Origin: Eikenella corrodens
GTDB lineage: Bacteria; Pseudomonadota; Gammaproteobacteria; Burkholderiales; Neisseriaceae
NCBI RefSeq assembly: GCF_003990355.1
Contig: NZ_CP034670.1
Coordinates: 992,001 to 1,056,000, forward strand
Length of the DNA stretch: 64,000 nucleotides
Reading direction: 5' to 3'
This document shows positions 1 to 8,303 of the stretch, piece by piece (within the stretch, counting starts at the first letter, position 1; every line of letters starts with the position of its first letter). A program made the translations under genes and the position numbers. Under the pieces are notes generated by a model, which made no database searches, was not told the origin of the DNA, and saw only the letters and a list, made by a program, of their open reading frames with translations.

Positions 1-1047
1 GATGCCCGCGATAACGGCATCCGCTTCCTGCCGCCCGATGTCAACCATTCCGGCTACCACTTCCAGCCCGATGCCCAACACCGCATCCGTTATGCCCTGG
101 GCGCGATTAAGGGCACCGGCGAAGCCGCGGTGGAAGCCATTGTGGCCGCACGCAAAGAAGGCGGCGCGTTTAAGAGCCTGTTCGATTTCTGCGAGCGCGT
201 GAGCCGCCAGCACATCAACCGCCGCACCATCGAAGCCCTGGTGCGCGGCGGCGCGTTCGACAGCATCGAGCCCAACCGTGCCCGCCTGCTTGCCAATATC
301 GACCTGGCCATGAGCAACGCCGAGCAGCAGGAAGAAAATGCCAACCAAGGCGGCCTATTCGATATGGTGGAAGACGCCATTGCCCCCTTGGAAATGATCG
401 ATGTGCCCGCCTGGGGCGAAGCCGAGCTTTTGGCTGAAGAAAAACAGGCTATCGGCTTCTATTTTTCCGGCCACCCCTTCGGCCCGGCCGAAAAAGAAGT
501 GCGCCAGTTCGCCCCCACCCGTCTCTCCCAGCTCAAACCTAATGACAACGTGCGCGTGGCCGGTTTCGCCACCGCCATCCGCAGCATGGTGGGCAAACGC
601 GGCAAAATCGCCTTCATCACGCTGGAAGACACCGGCGGCAAAGCCGAAGTGATGGTTAGCGGCGAAACGCTCGAACAGCTCGGCCGCGACACCCTGCGCG
701 CCGACCAAGTGCTGATTGCCGAATGCCGCATCAGCCGCGACGACTACGGCGGCGAAGACGGCCTGCGCATCATCGCCAACCACGTTTACACCCTGCAGGA
801 AGCCCGCAGCCACTACGCCCGCGCCCTCACCCTGCACCTCGCCCCCCACCACAACATTCTCCGCCTGGCCGAATTGTTGCAGCGAAGCGGCGAAGGCAAA
901 CGCGTCCCCCTGCGCCTGCACTACGCCAATGCCAAAGCCGGCGGCGAGCTCATCCCCGACAGCCGCTGGCAGCCCTGCCTCAGCACCGATCTCTTGGAAG
1001 AACTGGTGTCGCTCTTGGGCGAGCGGCAGGTGGGCGTGAATTGGTAA
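1..1047 (+). CDS. dnaE: DNA polymerase III subunit alpha, C-terminal part (5' end outside window)
   Basis: The frame is open from base 1 to the TAA at 1045-1047, giving the last 348 residues of the replicative polymerase catalytic subunit (full-length family about 1150 residues). Visible parts are a helix-hairpin-helix region (IKGTGEAAVEAIV at about residues 39-51, then FKSLFDFCERV), an OB-fold (VRVAGFATAIRSMVGKRGK followed by FITLEDTGGKAEVMV) that binds template strand, and a C-terminal segment that in the family contacts the tau subunit encoded by dnaX at 54-56 kb. The stop is followed directly by an inverted uptake-sequence pair. The gene starts upstream of the window. Confidence 0.95.
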   Translation, partial: DARDNGIRFLPPDVNHSGYHFQPDAQHRIRYALGAIKGTGEAAVEAIVAARKEGGAFKSLFDFCERVSRQHINRRTIEALVRGGAFDSIEPNRARLLANIDLAMSNAEQQEENANQGGLFDMVEDAIAPLEMIDVPAWGEAELLAEEKQAIGFYFSGHPFGPAEKEVRQFAPTRLSQLKPNDNVRVAGFATAIRSMVGKRGKIAFITLEDTGGKAEVMVSGETLEQLGRDTLRADQVLIAECRISRDDYGGEDGLRIIANHVYTLQEARSHYARALTLHLAPHHNILRLAELLQRSGEGKRVPLRLHYANAKAGGELIPDSRWQPCLSTDLLEELVSLLGERQVGVNW

Positions 1048-1092
1048 GGGCTACCTGAAAAGGATGGCCGGAGAGATTTCAGGTAGCCTTTG
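1048..1092 (+). terminator. Inverted eikDUS pair behind dnaE
   Basis: GGGCTACCTGAAA at 1048-1060 and TTTCAGGTAGCC at 1077-1088 form a 12-bp stem with a 16-nt loop directly after the dnaE stop codon. Such paired uptake sequences commonly serve as intrinsic terminators in Neisseriaceae. The T-tract is weak (CTTTGG), so termination is inferred. Confidence 0.55.
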
Positions 1093-1169
1093 GGGCTACC
1101 TGAAAATGTATCGTTTGGCAGTTTGGGTTGGCCGCAGGCGTAACTCGATACGCAGCCATGATTGGCAAA

Positions 1170-1273
1170 TATAGTGGATTAACAAAAATCAGGACAAGGC
1201 GGCGAGCCGCAGACAGTACACACGTTACGGCAAGGCGAGCCAACGCTGTACTGGTTTTTGTTAATTCACTATA
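1170..1273. mobile_element. Correia repeat enclosed element (short form, 104 bp)
   Basis: Starts TATAGTGGATTAACAAAAA and ends TTTTTGTTAATTCACTATA, with the family's internal GCCGCAGACAGTAC block. This is the internally deleted form known from Neisseria. CREEs are non-autonomous, insert at TA, and can carry promoters or RNase III-cleaved hairpins. It lies between dnaE and tilS. Confidence 0.9.
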
Positions 1274-1459
1274 ATCCAAGATGGTTTGGAAGAATTTCAG
1301 GTAGCCTTCAGTAGGCTACCTGAAAAGCATTGTGCCGATAGCAATGGATTGGGCATTGATGCCCGGCATGATGAAATCAGGCTACCTGAAAAGGTTCTGC
1401 AGCAAGGCAGGAAGGTTTTCAGGTAGCCTTTTGGACATGCAAAGACTACCTGAAATTCT
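1274..1459. other. Intergenic stretch with clustered eikDUS, no gene seen
   Basis: Four or five uptake sequences in both orientations (about 1300, 1313, 1379, 1418 and a variant near 1446) fill the gap between the CREE and the 3' end of tilS. The inverted pair at about 1299-1325 could terminate transcription from either side. No open frame with coding character was seen. Confidence 0.6.
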
Positions 1460-2779
1460 TTATTCTGTTTCACTATCCAAGCCGCTGCCGAACAAAATAA
1501 ACCGGTTTAAATCTTCTGCCTGCGCCTGCCAGCCGTTCGGCACGGAGAGGCGGCAATAGGTTTGCAGGTTGGCGGCGGCGAGGCAGCCGTGTTGTTTGTG
1601 CACCCATAGCGGCCATAGGACGCGCATGAAGGGGGGCACTTTTTTTTCTTGCAGCAGGCGGCTGATTTTTTTGCGGCCGTGCGGCAGGGGCAGGGTATCG
1701 CTGGGTTGCGGGGTGCGCCAGATGCCGCTGTCGGGCTGAATCAGGTTTTCAGGTAGCCCGTGGGCGGCAGGTTGCCATGCGGGTTGGGCAATCGGTTTGC
1801 CGGCGCTCCACTCGGCGGGAACGGGGAACAGGCAGCCGCCGTAGAGGATGGCGCGGCCGTGCGGCAGCGACCATTGGGCTTGTTGCACGGCGGGGTTGGC
1901 AAGGGTGGCGGCAAATTGGCGTACGCTGTCGGCGCGGGGGCTGCCGAGGCGGTGGTTACGGGCGAACAGGTACAGCTGGTGGGTTTGCCGCAAGGGGGGA
2001 AGCTGCCGCCAAGAGGCTACCTGAAAACGGCCGGCGGCGTCATACAGGCTGTTGTGTTCGGTTTGGCCGTAGTCTTCCAATAGCGCCAAGTCGTGTTGCA
2101 GGCGGCCGACGGTGGCGAGCAGTTGGCGGGTGAGGTGCGGCACGCGCTCTTGCCACGGGGGCAGGCCTTCGCGGCGTAGCCAGTTGCGCAGCAGGGCAGT
2201 GTCGGCGTTGCTGCTGTCTTCCACCCATGCCAGCTTGTGCGCTTGGGCGTAGGCGAGCAGTTCGGCGCGGGGAACGGCTAAGAGGGGGCGCCACAGGCTG
2301 ACGCGTCTGTTCAGCGCACGCAGGGCAGGCATGGCGGAAAGCGCGCGCAGCCCGCCGCCGCGCAGGGCGGCCAGCAGCAGGGTTTCGGCCTGGTCGTCGG
2401 CATGGTGGGCGAGGGCGACGGCATCGGCGCGGCTTTGGGCGAAGCAGCGGTAGCGTTCGGCACGGGCGGCGGCTTCCAGCCCGAGCTTGCCGAATTGAAC
2501 CTGTACGCGCTCTACGCGCAGCGGCACCTGCCATTGTGCGCAGCATTCGCGGCAGAATTCCGCCCATTGGTCGGCGGGGGCATCGAGGCCGTGGTGGACG
2601 TGCACCGCGCTCAATTCCAGCGGCAATTCGTTGCGCAAGCTGCACAACAGGTGCAGCAAAACCACGGAATCGAGCCCGCCGCTGAAACCGACTTCCACGG
2701 CAAAACGGCCGGCGTTCGGCGCCGGCCATTGTTGGGCAAGGTGTTGCCGCAGGGGGTTATTTGTCGGTGAATTTTCCAT
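1460..2779 (-). CDS. tilS: tRNA(Ile)-lysidine synthase TilS
   Basis: Protein of 439 residues (E. coli TilS about 430). It attaches lysine to C34 of tRNA-Ile(CAU) using ATP, which switches the codon read from AUG to AUA. The N-type ATP pyrophosphatase P-loop SGGLDS is at residues 33-38, followed by HVHHGL and HHADDQAETLLL. The N-terminal catalytic domain is followed by TilS central and C-terminal domains. The start MENSPTNN lies inside the 3' end of accA (23-bp overlap); a start further upstream would only add an accA shadow. Two uptake sequences are within the gene, encoding GLPEN (about 1747) and GRFQVAS (about 2013). Confidence 0.93.
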   Translation of the reverse strand: MENSPTNNPLRQHLAQQWPAPNAGRFAVEVGFSGGLDSVVLLHLLCSLRNELPLELSAVHVHHGLDAPADQWAEFCRECCAQWQVPLRVERVQVQFGKLGLEAAARAERYRCFAQSRADAVALAHHADDQAETLLLAALRGGGLRALSAMPALRALNRRVSLWRPLLAVPRAELLAYAQAHKLAWVEDSSNADTALLRNWLRREGLPPWQERVPHLTRQLLATVGRLQHDLALLEDYGQTEHNSLYDAAGRFQVASWRQLPPLRQTHQLYLFARNHRLGSPRADSVRQFAATLANPAVQQAQWSLPHGRAILYGGCLFPVPAEWSAGKPIAQPAWQPAAHGLPENLIQPDSGIWRTPQPSDTLPLPHGRKKISRLLQEKKVPPFMRVLWPLWVHKQHGCLAAANLQTYCRLSVPNGWQAQAEDLNRFILFGSGLDSETE

Positions 2780-3716
2780 AGGCCATGATGCGGTCGAAAC
2801 GTTTGGCCAGCAGCTGATCCACCGACTGGTGTTCCAAGTCGGCCAGTTGCTGGCGGATGGTTTTGCGCACATTGTCCATCACGGTTTCGTAATCGCGGTG
2901 GGCGCCGCCCAAGGGCTCGGCGATGATTTGGTCGATCAGCTCGAGGCTCTTCAGGCGCTTGGCGGTGATGCCTAGGGCTTGCGCGGCATCGGCGGCTTTT
3001 TCGGCGGTTTTCCACAGAATGGAAGCGCAGCCTTCGGGCGAAATCACGGAATAGGTGGCGTATTGCAGCATGTTCACGGCATCGCCCACGGCAATGGCCA
3101 GCGCGCCGCCGGAGCCGCCTTCGCCGATGACGGTGCAGATAACCGGCACGCGCAGTTTGGTCAGTTCGTACAGGTTTTTGCCGATGGCTTCGGACTGGTT
3201 GCGTTCTTCCGCGCCGATGCCGGGATAGGCGCCGGGGGTGTCGATGAAGGTGAGCACGGGCAGGCCGAATTTCTCCCCCATCTTCATCAGGCGCAGGGCT
3301 TTGCGGTAGCCTTCGGGACGGGGCATGCCGAAATTGCGGCGGATTTTGGCCTTGGTGTCGCGGCCTTTCTGATGGCCGATAACCACCACGCTCCGGCCTT
3401 CAAACTTGGCCAGCCCGCCCACGATGGCGTAGTCGTCGGCATAGTGGCGGTCGCCGTGCAGCTCTTCAAAATCGGTGCATAGCGCTTCGATGTAGTCGAG
3501 GGTGTAGGGGCGCTGCGGATGGCGCGAAACCTGCATAATCTGCGCGGGAGTGAGCTTGGCAAAAATGTTTTTGGTGAGCTCGTTGCTTTTCTTTTGCAGG
3601 CGTTCGATTTCTTCGGAAATATCCAATACCGAGTCGTTTTGCACGAAGCGCAGCTCTTCTATTTTCTGCACCAGTTCGGCAATGGGCTGCTCGAAATCGA
3701 GAAAAATCTGTTTCAT
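2757..3716 (-). CDS. accA: Acetyl-CoA carboxylase carboxyltransferase subunit alpha
   Basis: 319 residues, the family's usual length. With AccD it forms the carboxyltransferase that moves the carboxyl group from biotinyl-BCCP to acetyl-CoA, the first committed step of fatty acid synthesis. Visible motifs are the N-terminal helical segment MKQIFLDFEQPIAELVQKIE, the RHPQRPYTLDYI block, the crotonase-like core TFIDTPGAYPGIGAEERNQ and GEGGSGGALAI for the acyl-CoA site. It is co-directional with and overlaps tilS downstream, an arrangement also seen in Neisseria. Confidence 0.97.
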   Translation of the reverse strand: MKQIFLDFEQPIAELVQKIEELRFVQNDSVLDISEEIERLQKKSNELTKNIFAKLTPAQIMQVSRHPQRPYTLDYIEALCTDFEELHGDRHYADDYAIVGGLAKFEGRSVVVIGHQKGRDTKAKIRRNFGMPRPEGYRKALRLMKMGEKFGLPVLTFIDTPGAYPGIGAEERNQSEAIGKNLYELTKLRVPVICTVIGEGGSGGALAIAVGDAVNMLQYATYSVISPEGCASILWKTAEKAADAAQALGITAKRLKSLELIDQIIAEPLGGAHRDYETVMDNVRKTIRQQLADLEHQSVDQLLAKRFDRIMAYGKFTDK

Positions 3717-4321
3717 GTGTCTGTTTCCTTGTCGCGGCTGCTGCCGATGGGCGGAAGCAGCCCAAGCTAAGTGCGCTTGGGGAGGCTAAAACACTCTATT
3801 TCCTACGGCATGGGTTGGCTGCGGCGTATGAAAGTGTGTTTTATCTATAGCTGTAGCGCGGAGACGGTTTCTTAACATTACTTTGCGGTCTGAACCGCCG
3901 CAATGATACGCTAAGATGCGTAATTTGTGCAGATATTGCGGCTGATTTTTCTTAGACCGGGTCGGTTTCAGGTAGCCTTTAAAGTAGCTAACTGTTTGTT
4001 GTATTGGGGCTTTTGCTAATTTTTGTTATGTTTATCAATGGAGGCAGCTGGTTTTAGTGGTGCAGCAACTCGGCTTTCTTCGGAAACCTGGTTTTTATAG
4101 TGGATTAACAAAAATCAGGACAAGGCGGCGAGCCGCAGACAGTACAGATAGTACGGCAAGGCGAGACAACGCTGTACTGGTTTTTGTTAATTCACTATAT
4201 TTCTAAGCAGTACTTTCAGGTAGCCTGTTGGTCGATGCTGAGAATAGGGCAGCCGCTAAATAATGCTACAGGCTACCTGAAAACCGTTGGCTGGATTTTC
4301 AGGTAGCCTGATTGGGCAGAG
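3717..4321. other. Intergenic region with one CREE and several eikDUS
   Basis: This 605-bp gap separates ntrX from accA, both on the minus strand, so it must hold the accA promoter, but no clear promoter boxes could be chosen by eye. Contents are an isolated uptake sequence near 3968, a CREE at 4096-4199 and three uptake sequences at about 4205, 4270 and 4298 just behind ntrX. No coding frame was seen. Confidence 0.6.
4096..4199. mobile_element. Correia repeat enclosed element (short form, 104 bp)
   Basis: TATAGTGGATTAACAAAAA at the left and TTGTTAATTCACTATA at the right, internal GCCGCAGACAGTAC block. Differs by only a few bases from the copy at 1170-1273. Confidence 0.9.
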
Positions 4322-5596
4322 CTATTTGTTGTCGTTGCTGCCCCGGCGGGAGAATTGAATGCCGAGCTGTTTGAGCTTGCGGTACAGGTGGGTGCGCTCA
4401 AGGCCGACTTTCTGCGCCACTTTGCTCATGTTGTGCCCTTCTTGGGCGATGTGGTATTCGAAATAGCGGCGTTCCAAATCTTCGCGCAATTCGCGCAGGG
4501 GCAGGTCGAAGTTGAAGCCGCCCACCAGTTCGGAGGGTTGGTTGAGCGTGAATTGGCTGAGCACGGCCTGCACGTTTTCCAAACCGATTTCTTTGCTCTC
4601 GGCGGTGAGCACGATGCTCTTCACCACACTGCGCAGCTGCTCGAAGTTGCCCGGCCATTCGTATTGGCGCAGGGCATTCAGGGCGGCGGTGTTGAATTTG
4701 ACGGCGGTTTTGCGGCTTTCGGAAAACTCTTGAATCAGCTGCTCTACCAAGAAAACAATGTCTTCCGGCTGGTTGCGCAAGGGCGGGATGCTGACCATGA
4801 TGGCCGAAAGATTGTTGAGCAGTCGGCTGTCGTAGTCGGGACTGGTGATCAGCTCTTGTACCGGTTGGCTGCAGGCACAGATGATGCGCACGTTGTAGCG
4901 GTCGGCCTTGCCCAAGAGGAAGAGGATGCCTTGCTGGATGCTCTTGCCGTATTGGGCGATGTCGCCCAGATAGAGCACGCCGTTGCTGGCTTTTTGTAGC
5001 AATTCGATGGGGCTGCTGCTGATTTGCTCAATTTTGCCGGGCTCCACCCAGGGGGCGTTGCCGGTTTGGAAGTAGTGCGCCACCAGTTCGAAGGGGGAGC
5101 CGGGCTCGCCGGAGAGCAGCACGGGGGCTTGGGTGCGGGCGGCGCGTTCGAGCTGCTGGTTGAGCTGCTTCACGGCTTCGCTGGTGCCGAGTTTGTCCAG
5201 CGACATGGTGGAGGAGGCTTGCATGGCGCTGTGTTTGAGGGCGCGTTCTACGGCGGCCAAAAGCTTTTGCAGGGCAATGGGCTTTTCCAAGAAATCCAGC
5301 GCGCCGATTTTGGTGGCTTCCACGGCGGTGTCGATGCTGGCGTGGCCGCTCATCATCACCACGGGCATGTTGAGCTGGCCGGATTTGGCCCACTCTTTGA
5401 GCAGGGTAATGCCGTCGCAATCGGGCATCCAAATGTCCAGCAACACCATGGCGGGGCGGGTTTGGTTTCGAAGTTGGCGGGCTTCTTCGGCATTTTCGGC
5501 CAGGGTAACCGAATAGCCTTCGTCTTGCAGGATTTCCGACAGCAAATCGCGGATGCCCACTTCATCATCTACAATCAAAATATCACTGCTGCGCAT
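4322..5596 (-). CDS. ntrX: Response regulator NtrX with degenerate sigma-54 AAA+ domain
   Basis: 424 residues. The receiver domain (about 1-120) has acidic DD at 10-11, the phospho-acceptor D54 in VLLDIWMPD and the conserved lysine in LEKPI. The centre is laid out like an NtrC-type AAA+ domain but lacks its key motifs: the Walker A position reads SGEPGSPFEL instead of GESGTGKE, the Walker B position reads YLGDI instead of FLDEI, and no GAFTGA loop is present. The Fis-type HTH (NMSKVAQKVGLERTHLYRKL) is intact. It overlaps ntrY by 14 bp. Family knowledge links NtrYX to respiratory control in Neisseria. Inference: a DNA-binding regulator that cannot hydrolyse ATP or activate sigma-54. Confidence 0.88.
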   Translation of the reverse strand: MRSSDILIVDDEVGIRDLLSEILQDEGYSVTLAENAEEARQLRNQTRPAMVLLDIWMPDCDGITLLKEWAKSGQLNMPVVMMSGHASIDTAVEATKIGALDFLEKPIALQKLLAAVERALKHSAMQASSTMSLDKLGTSEAVKQLNQQLERAARTQAPVLLSGEPGSPFELVAHYFQTGNAPWVEPGKIEQISSSPIELLQKASNGVLYLGDIAQYGKSIQQGILFLLGKADRYNVRIICACSQPVQELITSPDYDSRLLNNLSAIMVSIPPLRNQPEDIVFLVEQLIQEFSESRKTAVKFNTAALNALRQYEWPGNFEQLRSVVKSIVLTAESKEIGLENVQAVLSQFTLNQPSELVGGFNFDLPLRELREDLERRYFEYHIAQEGHNMSKVAQKVGLERTHLYRKLKQLGIQFSRRGSNDNK

Positions 5597-7697
5597 CGTT
5601 TTCCATCAGTAGGGGTAAAGTAATTTTCACACAAGCCCCGCCTTCCGGGCGGTTGGCCAGCGATATGCGGCCTTTGTGCTCTTCAATGATTTTTTTCACC
5701 ACCGGCAAGCCCAAACCGGTGCCGCCGGGTTTGTCGGTAACGTAGGGGTCGAAGGCGTGGAGAAGCATGTCTTCGCTGAAACTTTTGCCGTTATTGCAAA
5801 TATTTAGCAGCACTTTATCATCTTGCACCGCCGTTTGGATCAACACTTTTGGCTGTTCGTCTTCAGCGGCAGCTTCGGCACCGTTTTTCAAAATATTGTG
5901 CAACACCTGGCGCATGGCGCCGGTATCGGCCTCGACCACAGCTTCTATATTACTGAAATCCGCCTCAAATGTACAATCTGAGCCCTCATACAGCACCAAC
6001 AGCTCGGCAGCCAAAATGTTTAAATCGATACGTTCCAGCTTGAGTTTCGGCGCTTTGGCGTAGTTGCGGAAGGCTTCAACCATGTCTTTCATGGCGGCCA
6101 CTTGGTTGACGATGGTGTTGGTGGCGCGCTCGAGCATGGCGGCGTCTTTGTCGTCCAGCTTGCCGTCGAGCTTCCAGGCCAGGCGTTCGGCGGAAAGCTG
6201 GATGGGGGTGAGCGGGTTGCGGATTTCGTGCGCCAGGCGCTGGGCCACTTCGCCCCAGGCGGCTTCTTTCTGCGCCTGCACCAGTGCGGTTACGTCGTCG
6301 AACACGAGCACGGTACCGGCGCCGTTGTCTTCGGGCAGGCGGGTGGCCTTGCCCAGCAGGATGCGGGATTCGTCGGGTGCGGCATAGGTGAGTTGCACGG
6401 GTTTGTCGCTATCGACAGTAGGGAGGATGGCAAGCAGCACTTGGGCGGCCAGCGCTTCGGCCACGCCGAGTTTATGCCATTCATACACGCTGATTTCCCG
6501 GCAGGCGGGCAAATCAAACATCAGGATTTGTCCGGCACTGCTGTTGCAGGCTTTCAGGTAGCCTTGGTCGTCGAGCGTAACTACACCGCTGGTCAGACTG
6601 GAGAGCACACATTCGAGGTAGTGGCGGGCGGCCTCCTGGCGGATATGAGAGGCGTTGAGCTCGGCGGTCATGTGGTTGAACAGGGTGGTGAGGCGGCCGA
6701 GTTCGTCGTTACGGTATACGGCCAGTTGCTGTGAATAATCACCCTGCGCCACGGAGCGTGCGCCGGCAGCCAAGGAGAGAATCGGCGCGGTGAAGCGTTG
6801 GGCGAAAAACAGGGCAATCACCAGCGCGAGCAAAATCGCCAGCAGGGTGGCCATCAAGAGGGTGAACAGGAAGAAGGTTTGCAGGCCTTGTTTTGCATAG
6901 CTGATTTCGGCGTAGCGGGCGCGGGCGGCTTCAATCAGGGTGACGTCGTCGGCCACTTGTTTCTGCACCGGTTGGCGGAAGAACAAAATATAGTGTTGGC
7001 CGTGCAATTCGGGCAGGGCAAGCCAGCCTTGGGCGTAGAGCGTGTGGCCGACGTTGGCTACGCTGCGGGCGCTGCCGGTGGTTTTCACTTGTTCGAGAAT
7101 GTCGCGTGTGAGCTCGGGCGGCGGCAATTTGTCGGCATCAGGCTGGCGGTATTCGGCGGCAGGGCTTAAGGTTTTGCTGTCGTAGAGCGCAAGCTGGTCG
7201 AAGTCGCTGTTCGCAGAAAGCTGCCCTAGAGCCTGCTTTGCATCTTGCTGCAACGACATTTCGCCGATTAAGGCTACCTGAACGGCGGCAGCCTTGCGCA
7301 CTGAGGTATCCAGTGCCAAATCCAGCGCAGATTTGCTTAGATTCAGGCTACGCTCCAGCGCTTGTTCGGTTTCGTTGCCAAACCAGGAGTCGATACTGTG
7401 TGAAATAAATTGGGCCGACACGCCGAATAAGAACAGGCCGGGCAGAATGGCCACCAGCATAAACATTTTGGCCAGGCGCAGGGCGGTTTGTGAGCCGAAC
7501 ACCCGCCTGCGCCGGTCGAGCCAGAGTTTCCAGAGTTGGGAGATGAGGATGGTGAGTAGAATGCCTAAGAGGGCGGCACTGAAGGTGAGAATCCACCAAA
7601 AATACTGCGCCAGCTTGCTGGCGTGGCCGGTAGCGAGCGCCAGCACATACAGGGCAAGCATGCCCAGAACAGCGATGAAGGTGAGCAGACGGCGCAT
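5583..7697 (-). CDS. ntrY: Sensor histidine kinase NtrY
   Basis: 704 residues, the sensor partner of NtrX. The N-terminus has several membrane segments (LLTFIAVLGMLALYVLALA, then LLGILLTILISQL, then MLVAILPGLFLFGV), a periplasmic region, and a further helix near residue 280-300 (LLMATLLAILLALVIALFF) leading into a HAMP domain (LAAGARSVAQGDY). A PAS-like region follows, then the HisKA phospho-acceptor motif HEIRNPLTPIQLS near residue 489 and an HATPase domain with NGAEAA and GGTGLGLPVVKKI. Uptake sequences within the gene encode QGYLKA (6552) and part of KAAAVQVAL (7271). DUF4390 lies immediately upstream, separated by 9 bp. Confidence 0.93.
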   Translation of the reverse strand: MRRLLTFIAVLGMLALYVLALATGHASKLAQYFWWILTFSAALLGILLTILISQLWKLWLDRRRRVFGSQTALRLAKMFMLVAILPGLFLFGVSAQFISHSIDSWFGNETEQALERSLNLSKSALDLALDTSVRKAAAVQVALIGEMSLQQDAKQALGQLSANSDFDQLALYDSKTLSPAAEYRQPDADKLPPPELTRDILEQVKTTGSARSVANVGHTLYAQGWLALPELHGQHYILFFRQPVQKQVADDVTLIEAARARYAEISYAKQGLQTFFLFTLLMATLLAILLALVIALFFAQRFTAPILSLAAGARSVAQGDYSQQLAVYRNDELGRLTTLFNHMTAELNASHIRQEAARHYLECVLSSLTSGVVTLDDQGYLKACNSSAGQILMFDLPACREISVYEWHKLGVAEALAAQVLLAILPTVDSDKPVQLTYAAPDESRILLGKATRLPEDNGAGTVLVFDDVTALVQAQKEAAWGEVAQRLAHEIRNPLTPIQLSAERLAWKLDGKLDDKDAAMLERATNTIVNQVAAMKDMVEAFRNYAKAPKLKLERIDLNILAAELLVLYEGSDCTFEADFSNIEAVVEADTGAMRQVLHNILKNGAEAAAEDEQPKVLIQTAVQDDKVLLNICNNGKSFSEDMLLHAFDPYVTDKPGGTGLGLPVVKKIIEEHKGRISLANRPEGGACVKITLPLLMENDAQQ

Positions 7698-7706
7698 GGT
7701 TTCCCT

Positions 7707-8303
7707 TTATTGCTGGCTGATGAGCAGTTTGCGCCAGCCGGAATCAAGCTGCCAGCTCTTCGAGGTTTCGCCGTTGATTTGGAAGGGGCGCGGCAGATCG
7801 CTGATACTCAGGCTCAAGCGGATGTCGGCAGCCACGTCGGCGGGGGCGGTGTCGGAGAGTGTGCCTTTGTCGAGCACTTGCCAATTGGCTACCGCGCCAA
7901 CAGCCTTCAGTGCGGTGGGCAGGGTGCCGTATTCGGTGGAAAACGAGCCGACGCTGACACGGTAGCGGTCGGTGAGCGGGTGGTAGGCGAGTTTGTAGTT
8001 GATGGTTTGCGCCGAGCCGACCAATTGGCCGAGCCGCCAGCGGTAGGCGGCCAGGGTGGGCGATTGCAGGCGGTAGCTGAGTTGGAAATTAAGCGGCACG
8101 CCTTGTTTGAGGGCTACCTGAAGCTGGCCGGGCAGCTCGGTTTGGAAGCGGCTGTTTACCGACAGGCGGCCGTCGGTGGTGAGCGTGGCGTTGGAACGGG
8201 TAACGTTAATGCCTTCTGCCCGCACGCCTACGGCTGCAAAAGCCAGCAGGCAGCAGGCGAGCAGGCTAAGCAGTTTTGTGGATAAGCGCGTAATAGAAGC
8301 CAT
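7707..8303 (-). CDS. DUF4390 exported protein
   Basis: 198 residues with an N-terminal signal peptide (LLSLLACCLLAFAAVGVRA) and a predicted beta-rich exported region. The protein family (DUF4390) is regularly found between rsmB and ntrY in Neisseriaceae and other Betaproteobacteria, and its biochemical role is not known to me. The start at 8303 (MASITRLSTK) was chosen because the signal peptide begins there; it overlaps the rsmB stop by 38 bp, so translational coupling is likely. An uptake-sequence variant near 8111 encodes part of GQLQVALK. Confidence 0.85.
   Translation of the reverse strand: MASITRLSTKLLSLLACCLLAFAAVGVRAEGINVTRSNATLTTDGRLSVNSRFQTELPGQLQVALKQGVPLNFQLSYRLQSPTLAAYRWRLGQLVGSAQTINYKLAYHPLTDRYRVSVGSFSTEYGTLPTALKAVGAVANWQVLDKGTLSDTAPADVAADIRLSLSISDLPRPFQINGETSKSWQLDSGWRKLLISQQ

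Noticed and set aside
355..921. Long antisense ORF of 188 codons in dnaE
   Set aside because: Composition (Gly, Ala, Val, His, Phe rich) is the standard mirror of a GC-rich gene; no RBS and no domain.
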